40,067 nucleotides of DNA from a bacterium (GCA_021800535.1 JAJYYV010000016.1:1-40067); one strand, 5' to 3'; positions 16,757 through 26,081 are shown, counted from the stretch's first letter. Numbers and translations are program-made. The notes: generated from the letters alone by a model not told the origin.

Positions 16757-17815
16757 TGAAAGCTATCCATTACCCACAAAATCTGCATACTCTGCACTTA
16801 AAAGAACACCTTGTGCCATAAGATACAAATCGTGCATACCTCTCATCAGCGCGTTATCCATCCAGGCGATCCATCGGATTTTCTTCCGATAAATCCGTCC
16901 AATTTTGCTATAAGTAATAATATATTTTTAGATCTTACATCCCAACTTTCTTTTGGGAATTGTTTTTGTAGAACAAACATCTGAAGAGGAGATAATATAA
17001 TTTCAACCGAAGAAGGATTTTTTGATAAATACCTTAATAATAATAATTGATACACTGTTATAGAAAAAACCCCTAATAGTTTTTCTAATTTTTCCCTACT
17101 TTGTAATTGCCTGTCTTCTATTTTACAGCCGGTTTTTAGTCCTTTATGGAATTCTTCTATCAACCATCGGAATTGATAATATTTAACCACTTTCATGCAA
17201 TCTTCAAATGTATCTACAGGTTCCCCAGTTAAAAGAATCCAGTATAATCGATCAGTATTTATAGGAGGATTTATTTCTTCCACAATAACTATATTTATTG
17301 CTAAACTTTCACATTTTTTATTGATAATTTTAGGTGCCATTATATTGGTTTTGCAAGATTTTATTTCAATATTTGCTGTCCTTTTTTTTCTATTTCCATT
17401 TCTCCGAATTTTTATTTCTGTATTACCAATAATATTAGCCTTTTTTATCTCATCGTAAATATGTCCATTTTCTGTAGAACGACCTTTTTCTCCGCAACGT
17501 ATAACAAAACTTTGTTCTTTTTCCAATACCCTCTTTATAAAAAGGTATATATCTGCTTCTCTATCTCCCACCTGAATAACTTTTTTATGACCCTTTAATA
17601 ATTCGCTACTGGCTATTAATCCTTTTTCCCATTTTTCACTTTCTCTTTTTCTTGATAATTTCTCTTTTTTAGTTTCTTCTTTTTTTATTCTTTTATTTCT
17701 TACAATTATTTGTTGGTCTATCAACCCTAATGGTTTTCTATCCTTTCCACTAACTCCATATACATTATGGACCAGCATTCCTATATAATTTTTATTTTAA
17801 CAAGGATTTTTTCAG
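16757..17815. mobile_element. Degraded IS4-family (Tn5-like) insertion sequence remnant
   Basis: The remnant contains a 5'-truncated, frameshifted transposase gene. Possible imperfect terminal repeats are CTGAAAGCTATCC (16757-16769) and GGATTTTTTCAG (17804-17815). They share the CTGAAA...ATCC pattern, but the match is weak and I see no target duplication. At about 1.06 kb it is shorter than intact members (about 1.5 kb), consistent with loss of the region encoding the transposase N-terminus. The boundaries are therefore approximate. Confidence 0.55.
16763..17778 (-). pseudogene. IS4-family transposase, truncated and frameshifted
   Basis: The intact frame (down to about 16846) gives 310 residues. 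They cover the middle and end of a Tn5-like DDE transposase: the second catalytic Asp is in QVGDREADIYLF (D72), and the YREK signature is exact at Y201-R204-E208-K215. The N-terminal DNA-binding region and the first catalytic Asp are missing, with an in-frame stop about 20 bp upstream of the ATG. At the 3' end the frame reads GWITR then stop. Removing 2 bp (one CG of ACGCGCTG) would continue it as GWITLMRGMHDLYLMAQGV and on to a stop at 16763-16765, the usual family ending. Both lesions argue for an inactive copy. Confidence 0.85.
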
Positions 17816-17835
17816 AAATCTTGCAATGCGCTAAA

Positions 17836-17870
17836 TTGACAAATTCATTTGAAAAATATAAACTTATAAT
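17836..17870 (+). promoter_or_regulatory. Candidate promoter for the long plus-strand cluster
   Basis: A perfect TTGACA (17836-17841) lies upstream of TATAAA (17857-17862, spacer 15) and TATAAT (17865-17870, spacer 23). Neither spacer is the ideal 17 bp, so the exact -10 is uncertain. A strong AAGGAGG ribosome site (17904-17910) stands 5 bp before the first ATG of the cluster. The promoter lies 20 bp beyond the proposed IS end. Confidence 0.45.
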
Positions 17871-17915
17871 GGTTTTAATTTACCTGGTTCTACTAAATTT
17901 AACAAGGAGGCAAAT

Positions 17916-18881
17916 ATGAAATTAGGATTATTTTTAGTGCTTTTTGGAGATAAGACTTTTGAGCAGGCTTTAGATTTAGCAAAATCCTTTGGAATAGAAA
18001 TAGTGGAAATAGGAACAGGCAATTACCCTGGAAACGCGCACTGTAATCCGGAAATTCTTCTTAATGATAAAAACAGCCTTGAAACATTTAAAAAAACCCT
18101 GGGGAAAAAAGGTTTTGAAATTTCTGCATTATCCTGCCATGGTAATCCATTACATCCGGATAAAACTATTGCAGAGGCCCATAAAGATGTACAAAGAAAA
18201 ACAATACTTCTTGCAGAAAAACTGGGTGTTAAAACAGTAATAACTTTTTCAGGTTGTCCAGGAGATAGCAAAGATGCAAAACATCCCAACTGGGTTACAT
18301 GCCCCTGGCCGGAAGATTTTTCAAAGATAGTCCAATGGCAATGGGAAGAAGTAGCTATTCCTTACTGGAAAGATGAGGTATCCTTTGCCAAAAAACATAA
18401 TGTTCAACAAATAGCCCTTGAAATGCACCCGGGTTTTATTGTTTATAATACAGAAACACTTCTTAAATTAAGAAACGCCGTAGGAGAAGAAATAGGAGCA
18501 AATTTTGACCCAAGTCATTTATTCTGGCAGGGAATAGACCCAATGGCATCTGTAAGAAAATTGGGGAAAGCTATATTTCATGTGCATGCAAAAGACACAA
18601 AGATTGATATATACAACACATCCGTCAATGGTGTGCTTGATACCAAAACCTATCTTGATGAAATTAATCGTTCATGGGTATTTAGAACCATTGGATATGG
18701 ACATGGACCTGATTTCTGGAAGGATTTTATAAGCAATCTAAGACTTATCGGTTATGATGGCACCTTAAGCATTGAACATGAAGACAGTCTTATGAGTACA
18801 AATGAAGGTCTAAAAAAAGCTGTTGAATTATTAAAGGATATTCTTTTCAAAGAATCCAAACCAAAAGCATGGTGGACATAG
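17916..18881 (+). CDS. Sugar phosphate isomerase/epimerase-like TIM barrel protein
   Basis: A 321-residue cytoplasmic protein of the xylose isomerase-like TIM-barrel (AP endonuclease family 2) superfamily, related to IolE/IolI-type sugar isomerases and epimerases. Metal-site motifs appear at the ends of successive strands: ISALSCHGNPLHP, IALEMHPGF, GANFDPSHLFW, FHVHAKDTK and LSIEHEDS, supplying the expected Glu/Asp/His set. Position-specific substrate residues cannot be read, so the sugar is unknown. The start is well fixed by the AAGGAGG site. It leads the plus-strand cluster, 13 bp before the oxidoreductase gamma gene. Its role relative to the envelope genes downstream is unclear. Confidence 0.85.
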   Translation: MKLGLFLVLFGDKTFEQALDLAKSFGIEIVEIGTGNYPGNAHCNPEILLNDKNSLETFKKTLGKKGFEISALSCHGNPLHPDKTIAEAHKDVQRKTILLAEKLGVKTVITFSGCPGDSKDAKHPNWVTCPWPEDFSKIVQWQWEEVAIPYWKDEVSFAKKHNVQQIALEMHPGFIVYNTETLLKLRNAVGEEIGANFDPSHLFWQGIDPMASVRKLGKAIFHVHAKDTKIDIYNTSVNGVLDTKTYLDEINRSWVFRTIGYGHGPDFWKDFISNLRLIGYDGTLSIEHEDSLMSTNEGLKKAVELLKDILFKESKPKAWWT

Positions 18882-18894
18882 TTTTTCCAAAATC

Positions 18895-19503
18895 ATGAAA
18901 AAAAATTATGTGTGGAAAATTATTGCCGGTGGTTCAGGAGGACAGGGAATTATTACCCTGGGAAAATCTTTAGCATATGCTGGAATCTATAAAAATCTTA
19001 ATGTGTCATTTCTACCCACCTATGGAGCAGAAATGAGAGGAGGCTATGTATTCTGTATGATAATTCTCTCCACTTCCAAACTCAGTTCTCCTGTTATTTC
19101 AAATGCTGATTTTGGTGTTTTTATGGATACATATTCTTTTCAATTACTTTATTCCAAACTCAATTCTTCAGCCCTTTGTTTATGGAATAGTTCTATTTTT
19201 ACAAATTTTTCAGCAAAAAAATTTTTAAATTTGGGCATACCTGCTACAGAAATTGCAGAAAAAAAAAGCAGCATAAAAACTGCAAATATGGTAATGCTTG
19301 GTGCTATTGGTAAAATAATCAATAATATCAACAATAGTCTGGGCATAGACAAAAAAAGTCTTATTTTTGGTATAAAACATGTAATAAAAGATAAAGAACA
19401 TATTAAAGAAAATATAGATTCTATGTCTGAAGGCTGGAATATTGCAGGTAAAAATATAAAAGCAATTGAATCCCATGACATTATCAACCCCACAGATTCA
19501 TAA
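18895..19503 (+). CDS. 2-oxoacid:acceptor oxidoreductase gamma-type subunit
   Basis: A 202-residue protein with the pyruvate/2-ketoisovalerate:ferredoxin oxidoreductase gamma fold. GGSGGQGIITLGKSLAYAG at the N-terminus and SFLPTYGAEMRGGYVFC are the family signatures. The C-terminal half has NMVMLGAIGKI, also conserved. In complete enzymes this subunit binds CoA and works with TPP-binding (beta), alpha and ferredoxin-like delta subunits, none of which is in the window. The Lys/Ile-rich C-terminal part is ordinary for this genome. It may partner with subunits encoded elsewhere. Its 3' end overlaps rtcB. Confidence 0.85.
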   Translation: MKKNYVWKIIAGGSGGQGIITLGKSLAYAGIYKNLNVSFLPTYGAEMRGGYVFCMIILSTSKLSSPVISNADFGVFMDTYSFQLLYSKLNSSALCLWNSSIFTNFSAKKFLNLGIPATEIAEKKSSIKTANMVMLGAIGKIINNINNSLGIDKKSLIFGIKHVIKDKEHIKENIDSMSEGWNIAGKNIKAIESHDIINPTDS

Positions 19504-20932
19504 AATAAACAATTACAAGTGGTTAATTCCGAAATCAGAAAATATGAATGTGCCGGGTATTATCTATATATCAGAAAACATGCTGCCCAATTTAATCCAT
19601 GAAAATGTAATTCCTCAAATCATAAATGTAGCAAAATTACCCGGTATAATTAAATATAGTCTTGCAATGCCGGATGTTCATCAGGGTTATGGTGCTCCAA
19701 TTGGCGGGGTTGGCGCCTTTGATATTGAAAACGGGTTAATAATCCCTGGTTTTGTAGGTTATGATATCAATTGCGGAGTCCGGCTTCTTAAAACAAATTT
19801 TTTAAAAAAAGATATAGAAAAAAATCTTGAAAAAATTATTACTGCCATTTATACAAATATTCCTGCAGGTGTAGGTTCTTCAGGAAAACTCTTTTTAAAT
19901 AAAAAAGAAATGGAAAAAGTTGTTATATCCGGAGCAAAATGGGCTGTTGATAATGGATATGGATTTCAAACAGACCTTGAAAATACTGAAGAAAATGGAA
20001 AAATGGAAGGAGCTCAACCGGATAAAATAGGTGACCATGCATATAAACGGGCGGCAGATCAGATTGGAACCCTTGGTTCAGGAAATCACTTTCTTGAAAT
20101 TCAGGAAATAAAAGAAATCTATGATGAAAAAACAGCCGGTGTTTTTGGACTTTTTGCCGGACAGATTACTATAATGATACATTCAGGAAGTAGAGGTTTG
20201 GGCCATCAAATATGCCAGGATTATCTAATGAAATTTTATAAATCCATCTCAAAATATAATATTAATCTTCCGGATAGGCAGCTTGTAGGACTTCCTATTA
20301 ATTCCCATGATGGAAAAGATTATTTTTCAGCCATGACAGCAGGAGCAAACTTTGCATGGGCAAACAGACAAATAATGAGCCATAGAGTAAGAGAATCCTT
20401 TTCTCAGGTGCTAAATACATCTATAGAAAAACTGGAAAAACTGGAAATTACAACTCTTTATGACATAGCTCATAATATAGCAAAAAAGGAATTCCATAAT
20501 ATAGATGGGAAAAAAACAGAAGTTCTTATACATAGAAAAGGAGCTACAAGAGCATTTCCAAAAGAACATCCGGAAATACCTGAAAAATATAGAAATGCCG
20601 GCCAGCCGGTTATTATTCCAGGAACAATGGGAACATCCTCCTATGTTCTTGTAGGAACACAAACTGCAATGGAGGAAACATGGGGCTCAACATGCCACGG
20701 AGCAGGAAGGAAAATGTCCCGGCACCAGGCAGTAAGAGAAAACAAACAAAGAAATATTATAAAAGAGCTTGCAGAACATAATATTATTGCAAAGGCAGGG
20801 TCAAGGATTGGACTTATTGAAGAAATCCCGGAAGCATACAAAGATATAGATGAAGTCATCCGGATTGTTGAAAATGCAGGACTATCAAAAAAAATTGCCA
20901 AAATGGTTCCTTTAGCTGTAATAAAAGGATAA
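19475..20932 (+). CDS. rtcB: RNA-splicing ligase RtcB
   Basis: About 485 residues, a GTP- and Mn-dependent ligase joining RNA 2',3'-cyclic phosphate (3'-phosphate) to 5'-OH ends in RNA repair or tRNA splicing. Motifs in order: MPDVHQGYGAPIGGVGAFD, GYDINCGVRLL (metal-binding Asp and Cys), LGSGNHFLEIQE, HSGSRGLGHQ, and STCHGAGRKMSRHQA with the guanylated His. A TTG 9 bp earlier (19466) is also possible. I prefer the ATG at 19475 because homologues begin just before the INNYKWLIPK segment. Either way it overlaps the gamma-subunit gene by about 29-38 bp. No archease gene is adjacent. The next gene starts 1 bp after its stop. Confidence 0.95.
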   Translation: MTLSTPQIHKINNYKWLIPKSENMNVPGIIYISENMLPNLIHENVIPQIINVAKLPGIIKYSLAMPDVHQGYGAPIGGVGAFDIENGLIIPGFVGYDINCGVRLLKTNFLKKDIEKNLEKIITAIYTNIPAGVGSSGKLFLNKKEMEKVVISGAKWAVDNGYGFQTDLENTEENGKMEGAQPDKIGDHAYKRAADQIGTLGSGNHFLEIQEIKEIYDEKTAGVFGLFAGQITIMIHSGSRGLGHQICQDYLMKFYKSISKYNINLPDRQLVGLPINSHDGKDYFSAMTAGANFAWANRQIMSHRVRESFSQVLNTSIEKLEKLEITTLYDIAHNIAKKEFHNIDGKKTEVLIHRKGATRAFPKEHPEIPEKYRNAGQPVIIPGTMGTSSYVLVGTQTAMEETWGSTCHGAGRKMSRHQAVRENKQRNIIKELAEHNIIAKAGSRIGLIEEIPEAYKDIDEVIRIVENAGLSKKIAKMVPLAVIKG

Positions 20933-20933
20933 A

Positions 20934-23159
20934 ATGGAAAATCTTTATCAGATAAAATTATATCTTGATTATTACAGGAAACTTGAAATTAAAAACAAAG
21001 AAAAAGAAAATTTTTTTATATTTATCTCCTGCCTTATAATATTTTTATTTCTTATTTTATTGACTGAAAATATTTTCTTTATAAATATCGCCTGGGAAAG
21101 AACAATAAAGAGCCTCTTTATATTTATTATTGCTTTTATTTTCCTAAAATCTATTTTTGATTTTGTATTATGGCATAGAATGTCTTATGAAAAATTATCT
21201 CTTCTTATTGAACAAAAAACCTTTAAGTTCAATAATCATCTTATAAATTCATGGCAACTATCAACGCAACCTAATTCTTATTCAAAGATTTTAATAAAAA
21301 AAATAGCAGAAGATGCAATACTATTACTAAAAGGTACAAATATTTCAAAAAGCATAAACAGAAAAAAATTATTCTTATACAGAAAAATTGCACTTCTCGG
21401 AGTTCTCTTTCTGTGTATGTATATTATCTTATTCCATAAAAATTTCAGGACAATATCTTCATCATTATTTATGCCATTTTCACATATATCTTCTATAACC
21501 CCCATTCAAAAAAAATTATTAACCTCCAATCTTGAACAAGCCCCCTATGTGCAGATTATAAAACCAGGGAAAGATATTGCTGTAAATACTTTAAACATAA
21601 GTATCCCTCTTAAAATAGTATCTTCAGATAATTCAGGCCTGGGCATACTCAGTCTAAAATATCATATCGGTCCTGGTGAAATTTCTTCAAATGACCCTGT
21701 ATTTTTTCAGAAAAATTTAAAAAATGTAAAAGAAGATATAATATCCACATTTTTAAAAATCCCTTCAAATCTTTCTACAAAATTAGCATACTATGCAGAA
21801 TGCACAAACAATAACCCTGCCGAATCAGAAATGGGCAGGTCTACTGTTTTTTTTGTCTATCCGCCATCAATGTTTCCGGAACAATTAAAAAAAGAAGCCG
21901 CAAAAAATCAATACGAAAAAATTAAACAGCTTCAAACAAAAATGAAAAAAATAAACAAACAACTAAAAAATTTTATCACATCACAGACTTCAATAATCAA
22001 GGCAACAAAAAAAATTGGAAATCCTAAAAATTTTGCAGGAGAACAGGATTTAAAATCTCTTGCAGAAAAAGAAGAAAAATGGCTTCAAACCTTTCAAAAA
22101 TTAACAAATGACCTTAATAATATGGGCATTCAAACAAAGGGAAAGTTTACACTTGCCAAAGAACTTGTGGAAATGATGGACCATGTCCAGAGTGCAGAAT
22201 ATGGAATGATGCAGCCTATTACAACAATTGCTGTAACCCAGGCAGAAATGGGGCTGGAACTTGCAAAAGAAATAACATCCAATATAGAAAAATGGCTTGC
22301 ACAATCTCCGGATAATGTAAACTGGAAAATGCCGCAGGTGCCTGAAGCATATAATGTCCCTCAAGCCCCTCTGCCATCTGAGCTTGAAGATATGATAGGC
22401 GACCTAATCCAGAATGAACAGAATATGCAAAGCAATATAGAGGAAACAACAAAATGGATGGATAGTTTGGATAAAGGCGCAGGATGGTCTGTAGCTGATG
22501 GACCAATAAGTGATATGAGCGCAAAAGGCATCACAGGAAATCTTATGCCAGGGTCCCAGGAAGTGGGAGGAAGAAGCGGAGAAGGAAGAACAGGCAGGTC
22601 TTATGGTGAAATGGTGGGCAATACTGCTATAGGGAAAGGTGGAAGATTAACCCCCGCAGAACTTACACCTGACAATCTTGAACCAGGGATAATCAAGGAT
22701 AAAAGCGGAGAAAATCCCCTTGGACCTACAGGCGGCGGAAAAATAAGCGGTTTGGGTCCGGAAGGGTTACAGGGTCCCACCCAAAGTAATTATTTTACTT
22801 ATAATCTTCTGGACACACAGCAAAAAAAATTAATTGAAAAGGCTGAATCCATTGAAAGGTCAATGATAGTTTTTAATGTTTACAACCCCCAGCTTCAACA
22901 AGCAATTTCCGCCATGAAAAAAGTTCATATGGAAATAAAAGGCGGAAGATATACAAATTTACTTACCACAACACATTTTATCATTTCAAATTTAAGACAA
23001 ACACAAAATACCCTTATAAAAAATGATATTATAAATATGGAAAACAATGAACACATTTCAAAACAAAAATATAATTCAACAGGAATATGGGAAGAAAAAA
23101 TCCCACCCGGGTATGAAAATGTTATCTGGAAATACTATAGTAAAATTTTTAACCATTAA
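20934..23159 (+). CDS. Large membrane-anchored coiled-coil protein, DUF4175-like
   Basis: A 741-residue protein I recognise mainly by context and architecture. Two hydrophobic segments near residues 26-50 and 58-78 and a third near 150-167 (IALLGVLFLCMYIILF) anchor it. A beta-rich domain (200-310) probably faces the periplasm. Residues 315-400 are charged and coiled-coil (KIKQLQTKMKKINKQLKNF). Residues 525-620 are Gly-rich and disordered-looking (SGEGRTGRSYGEMVGN, GPTGGGKISGLGPEG). The C-terminus is helical. Comparable large proteins with N-terminal helices and Gly-rich tails (DUF4175-type) accompany MoxR/DUF58/BatA genes in planctomycete-like bacteria, from memory of the families. Likely a structural scaffold of the system; function unknown. 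Confidence 0.7.
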   Translation: MENLYQIKLYLDYYRKLEIKNKEKENFFIFISCLIIFLFLILLTENIFFINIAWERTIKSLFIFIIAFIFLKSIFDFVLWHRMSYEKLSLLIEQKTFKFNNHLINSWQLSTQPNSYSKILIKKIAEDAILLLKGTNISKSINRKKLFLYRKIALLGVLFLCMYIILFHKNFRTISSSLFMPFSHISSITPIQKKLLTSNLEQAPYVQIIKPGKDIAVNTLNISIPLKIVSSDNSGLGILSLKYHIGPGEISSNDPVFFQKNLKNVKEDIISTFLKIPSNLSTKLAYYAECTNNNPAESEMGRSTVFFVYPPSMFPEQLKKEAAKNQYEKIKQLQTKMKKINKQLKNFITSQTSIIKATKKIGNPKNFAGEQDLKSLAEKEEKWLQTFQKLTNDLNNMGIQTKGKFTLAKELVEMMDHVQSAEYGMMQPITTIAVTQAEMGLELAKEITSNIEKWLAQSPDNVNWKMPQVPEAYNVPQAPLPSELEDMIGDLIQNEQNMQSNIEETTKWMDSLDKGAGWSVADGPISDMSAKGITGNLMPGSQEVGGRSGEGRTGRSYGEMVGNTAIGKGGRLTPAELTPDNLEPGIIKDKSGENPLGPTGGGKISGLGPEGLQGPTQSNYFTYNLLDTQQKKLIEKAESIERSMIVFNVYNPQLQQAISAMKKVHMEIKGGRYTNLLTTTHFIISNLRQTQNTLIKNDIINMENNEHISKQKYNSTGIWEEKIPPGYENVIWKYYSKIFNH

Positions 23160-24063
23160 TGCTTTCTGTCTACTTTTTATTATCAGCGCTTATGGGAAAA
23201 ATTTTTCTATTGTCCTTTCTTCAAAAAAATCCTGTTATATGGAAGAAGAAACCATTTCTTTAAATGTTACTATAAAAAATATTTCCCCCACTTCCAAGCA
23301 ATTAAAATTCAACTATCTTCAACCCATTACAGATAATGCTCTTTTCGTTCCTTCAGACTTTAAATTAAAAATCTTTAAAAAAGATATCCACAGATTTACC
23401 AACTGGCTGCCTCCGGAGCCAAAACCTGGCATAAAACTTATTTATCTAAAACCAGGCTCTTCAATAAACTTTAATCTTCCATTTCCATGGTATCATTATC
23501 CTATTAACCTGCCGGTAAAGTTTCATTTAAAAATAGATTATAAAAATAATTATTCAAACACCATATTATTAAAAATTATTCCTACACCAGGGAAAAAAGG
23601 TAAAAAAAATATTTTAGTAAATGGAAATTTCTCACAGGGCAAGAATTTTCCTTTTGGATGGATGCTTGACAATAAAAATGTCTCATGGAATTCCCAAAAA
23701 CATTTAGTTCGTTTCTCTCTTGATAAAAACACTGCAGAAAATCAGGGTGTGTGGCTAAATTCTATTTTTTATCCTGTCCAATCCCCTTCTTCATGGGCAC
23801 TATCCATCAAGGCAAAAACAACCGGACCGCAGCTGATAGTTTTTGTAGAAGGATGGGGAATTGTTGATGGGGAAAGAAGGCTAATTGAAAGGAATGATTG
23901 TTTTTTTAATACACAGGCAAACCAGTGGAAAACCTATACATCCAGAGCAATCTTTGAAAACCCTGATGTAAAATGGTTAAGAATAAAACTTTTTGCCTAT
24001 TTGACTGCAGGCACAGTTCTATTTAAAAAAGTAGATTTACAGCAAAAAAATAATTTATCTTAA
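23113..24063 (+). CDS. Secreted beta-sandwich protein with CBM-like C-terminus
   Basis: About 316 residues from the chosen ATG at 23113 (another at 23119). The frame is open further upstream, but an earlier start would place a charged 22-residue tail before the signal peptide and lengthen the overlap with the previous gene, which is already 47 bp. Residues 1-28 are a signal peptide (FLTINAFCLLFIISAYG). The first domain is a beta sandwich with the pattern of an extracellular Ig-like module (SYMEEETISLNVTIKNISP-like repeats). The second begins NGNFSQGKNFPFGW, the opening typical of CBM4/9- or galactose-binding-like domains, and ends with a VLFKKVDL strand. It may bind glycan or protein in the periplasm. 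Specific function unknown. Confidence 0.65.
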   Translation: MKMLSGNTIVKFLTINAFCLLFIISAYGKNFSIVLSSKKSCYMEEETISLNVTIKNISPTSKQLKFNYLQPITDNALFVPSDFKLKIFKKDIHRFTNWLPPEPKPGIKLIYLKPGSSINFNLPFPWYHYPINLPVKFHLKIDYKNNYSNTILLKIIPTPGKKGKKNILVNGNFSQGKNFPFGWMLDNKNVSWNSQKHLVRFSLDKNTAENQGVWLNSIFYPVQSPSSWALSIKAKTTGPQLIVFVEGWGIVDGERRLIERNDCFFNTQANQWKTYTSRAIFENPDVKWLRIKLFAYLTAGTVLFKKVDLQQKNNLS

Positions 24064-26076
24064 ATGAAAAAATTTATTTTTATTTTGATTTTATTATTAT
24101 ATATTTTTATTATCCCGGCTAATGCATCTATCTGGCTTAAAGGCTGGCAATATAGAAAAACCCTTAAAATTGAAGGGACACAGGATAATTATCCTGTTCA
24201 AAAAATTACAGTTTTTCAATTCACAGGAAAAGCCAAAAAAAATGGTTCTGACATAAGAGTAATAAATTCAAAAGGGATTGAGGTTCCATACAGGTTAATA
24301 TCTGCAGGTCCGGGAAATTATTACCAGATATGTTTTCCTGTTAATGAAAATATTTATTATCTGTTTTATGGAAATCCTTTTGCGCAAAAAATAAAATATT
24401 CTTTTATTCCTCATAGAGGACTCTTTCTCCAGGTTTATAAACGACAGGGTTTTTATGCAAACACATGGAAATCCGCAGAAAAAATTATACAGCAGAGCAT
24501 CAAAGGAAAATGTTTTGGAAAAAGTCTCTGGCCAAAAGTATGGGATGCAAACAATCCATTTGGTCCTGATGAAAATTTTATAAGAATTTATAAAGGATAT
24601 TTTTATATAAAAAAAAATGTCCATATATCTTTTGGCACAAGTTCAGGAGGACCTTCCTTTCTTATTATAGATAATAAACTTACAGCCTCCTGGCCCGGAT
24701 GGCATGGTGCAGAACCATTTATCCAGCCATCCCATTCAGGAAATATTGATTTAAAACCTGGTTTACATTATTTTGTTTATTATCAATTAGCACGACCGTG
24801 GCAAACAATAGCAGTTGCCGCAATAAAAATGCCGGGAGAAAAAAAGTTTCATGTAATCCCTGAAAGTTTTTTCCTTCCTGTTGAAAAAATAAAAGTTATA
24901 CAAACAGAAAAAAAAGACAGTGCCTTTTCAGTGGAATTTTCATGGGAAAACACTTTTTATCTGCTCAGGGAATCTTTTCAGTTAATAACTTTTAAATTTA
25001 CTCCTGAAGTTTTTGGCAATCTAAAAGATATAAAAGAATATTACTGGAATTTTGGGGATGGACAAACCAGCAGAAACAAAAAACCAAACCATACATATAT
25101 AAAAAGCGGACTCTATCCTGTAAGGCTTTCAATCATAACAAAACAGGAAAAAATTTATTCTAATACTCTTTTAGTAAATGTCAGTCAAAATTATGCCAAA
25201 ATATACATACCTTCAGAAAATGGATATCAATATCTTAAAGAATTTAAAAAATATAATTTTAAAAAATTATCTGTAGATAAACTTTTTATTCTTGCAGAGA
25301 TATTTGAAAGTTATTCTGACCTGACTGATGCTTTTTCCTGTTATAAGATTTTGTTAAAACATACACTAAACTATTCAGAAAGACAGAATGTCTCACTCCT
25401 TGCAGCTTCTCTGGCAATAAAAACAAAAAAGTTCGCTCAGGCCGAAAACATATATAAATCTCTTTTAAAAATAAAAGATTATCCGGAGGTAAAACTTAAA
25501 CTCAGCAAATTATATTTCTTGGAGAATAAATTAACATTGGCAGAAACAGGATTTAAAGAAATACTTAGGACAAAAAACATCTCTAAGAATATAAAAAATT
25601 CTTCAGAAATAGGATTAGGAGATATATATAGACAGGAAGGAAACAAACAAAAAGCAATGGAAGAATATAAAAAAGTTTCAGGTATCACACTGGATTATGA
25701 AAAAACATCTGTATACAGCCAGGAGGTACTATACTATATAAAAGATAAAGATTTTGTTATGGCTTTTCACACTTTAAACATCTGGGCGGAAACAATACCG
25801 CTTGCAAAAATGGAAGGACTCTGGTCAGTTCTTTTTGCCCGGGCATGTTTTGATGCCAAAGAATATCACAAAGGGTTAAGGGAGATTAATACTTTTACAA
25901 AGATATCATCTATACATAATCCATATATGGTATGGATTTTATTCATTAAAGCAGAAACATATAAAAAACTTGAAAATTATCAAGAAGCGAAATACTATTA
26001 TAGAAAGGTTATTGATCTTTTTCCTGGAAGCATGCTTTCTATAATTGCAGAAAAAGAGGTTTCATCTTTTCACTAA
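24064..26076 (+). CDS. Exported DUF2341/PKD/TPR multidomain protein
   Basis: A 670-residue protein starting immediately after the previous stop. It has a signal peptide (residues 1-21), then a DUF2341-like domain from WLKGWQYRKTLKIEG. A second beta domain (about 110-270, with FIRIYKGYFYIKKNVHISFG and a WPGWHG loop) resembles PA14-type carbohydrate-binding folds. A PKD domain follows, with WNFGDGQTSRNKKPNHTY (about 328-345). The C-terminal 280 residues are alpha-helical TPR repeats (SDLTDAFSCYKILLK, AQAENIYKSLLK, QEAKYYYRKVIDLFPGS). The build suggests a periplasmic scaffold that binds envelope polymers through the beta domains and partners through the TPRs. No catalytic motif is seen. Confidence 0.75.
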   Translation: MKKFIFILILLLYIFIIPANASIWLKGWQYRKTLKIEGTQDNYPVQKITVFQFTGKAKKNGSDIRVINSKGIEVPYRLISAGPGNYYQICFPVNENIYYLFYGNPFAQKIKYSFIPHRGLFLQVYKRQGFYANTWKSAEKIIQQSIKGKCFGKSLWPKVWDANNPFGPDENFIRIYKGYFYIKKNVHISFGTSSGGPSFLIIDNKLTASWPGWHGAEPFIQPSHSGNIDLKPGLHYFVYYQLARPWQTIAVAAIKMPGEKKFHVIPESFFLPVEKIKVIQTEKKDSAFSVEFSWENTFYLLRESFQLITFKFTPEVFGNLKDIKEYYWNFGDGQTSRNKKPNHTYIKSGLYPVRLSIITKQEKIYSNTLLVNVSQNYAKIYIPSENGYQYLKEFKKYNFKKLSVDKLFILAEIFESYSDLTDAFSCYKILLKHTLNYSERQNVSLLAASLAIKTKKFAQAENIYKSLLKIKDYPEVKLKLSKLYFLENKLTLAETGFKEILRTKNISKNIKNSSEIGLGDIYRQEGNKQKAMEEYKKVSGITLDYEKTSVYSQEVLYYIKDKDFVMAFHTLNIWAETIPLAKMEGLWSVLFARACFDAKEYHKGLREINTFTKISSIHNPYMVWILFIKAETYKKLENYQEAKYYYRKVIDLFPGSMLSIIAEKEVSSFH

Positions 26077-26081
26077 AAATT

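Noticed and set aside
16757-17815. A complete IS with clean terminal repeats and target duplication
   Set aside because: The proposed ends match only partly, no duplicated target is visible, and the transposase is truncated, so only a remnant is supported.
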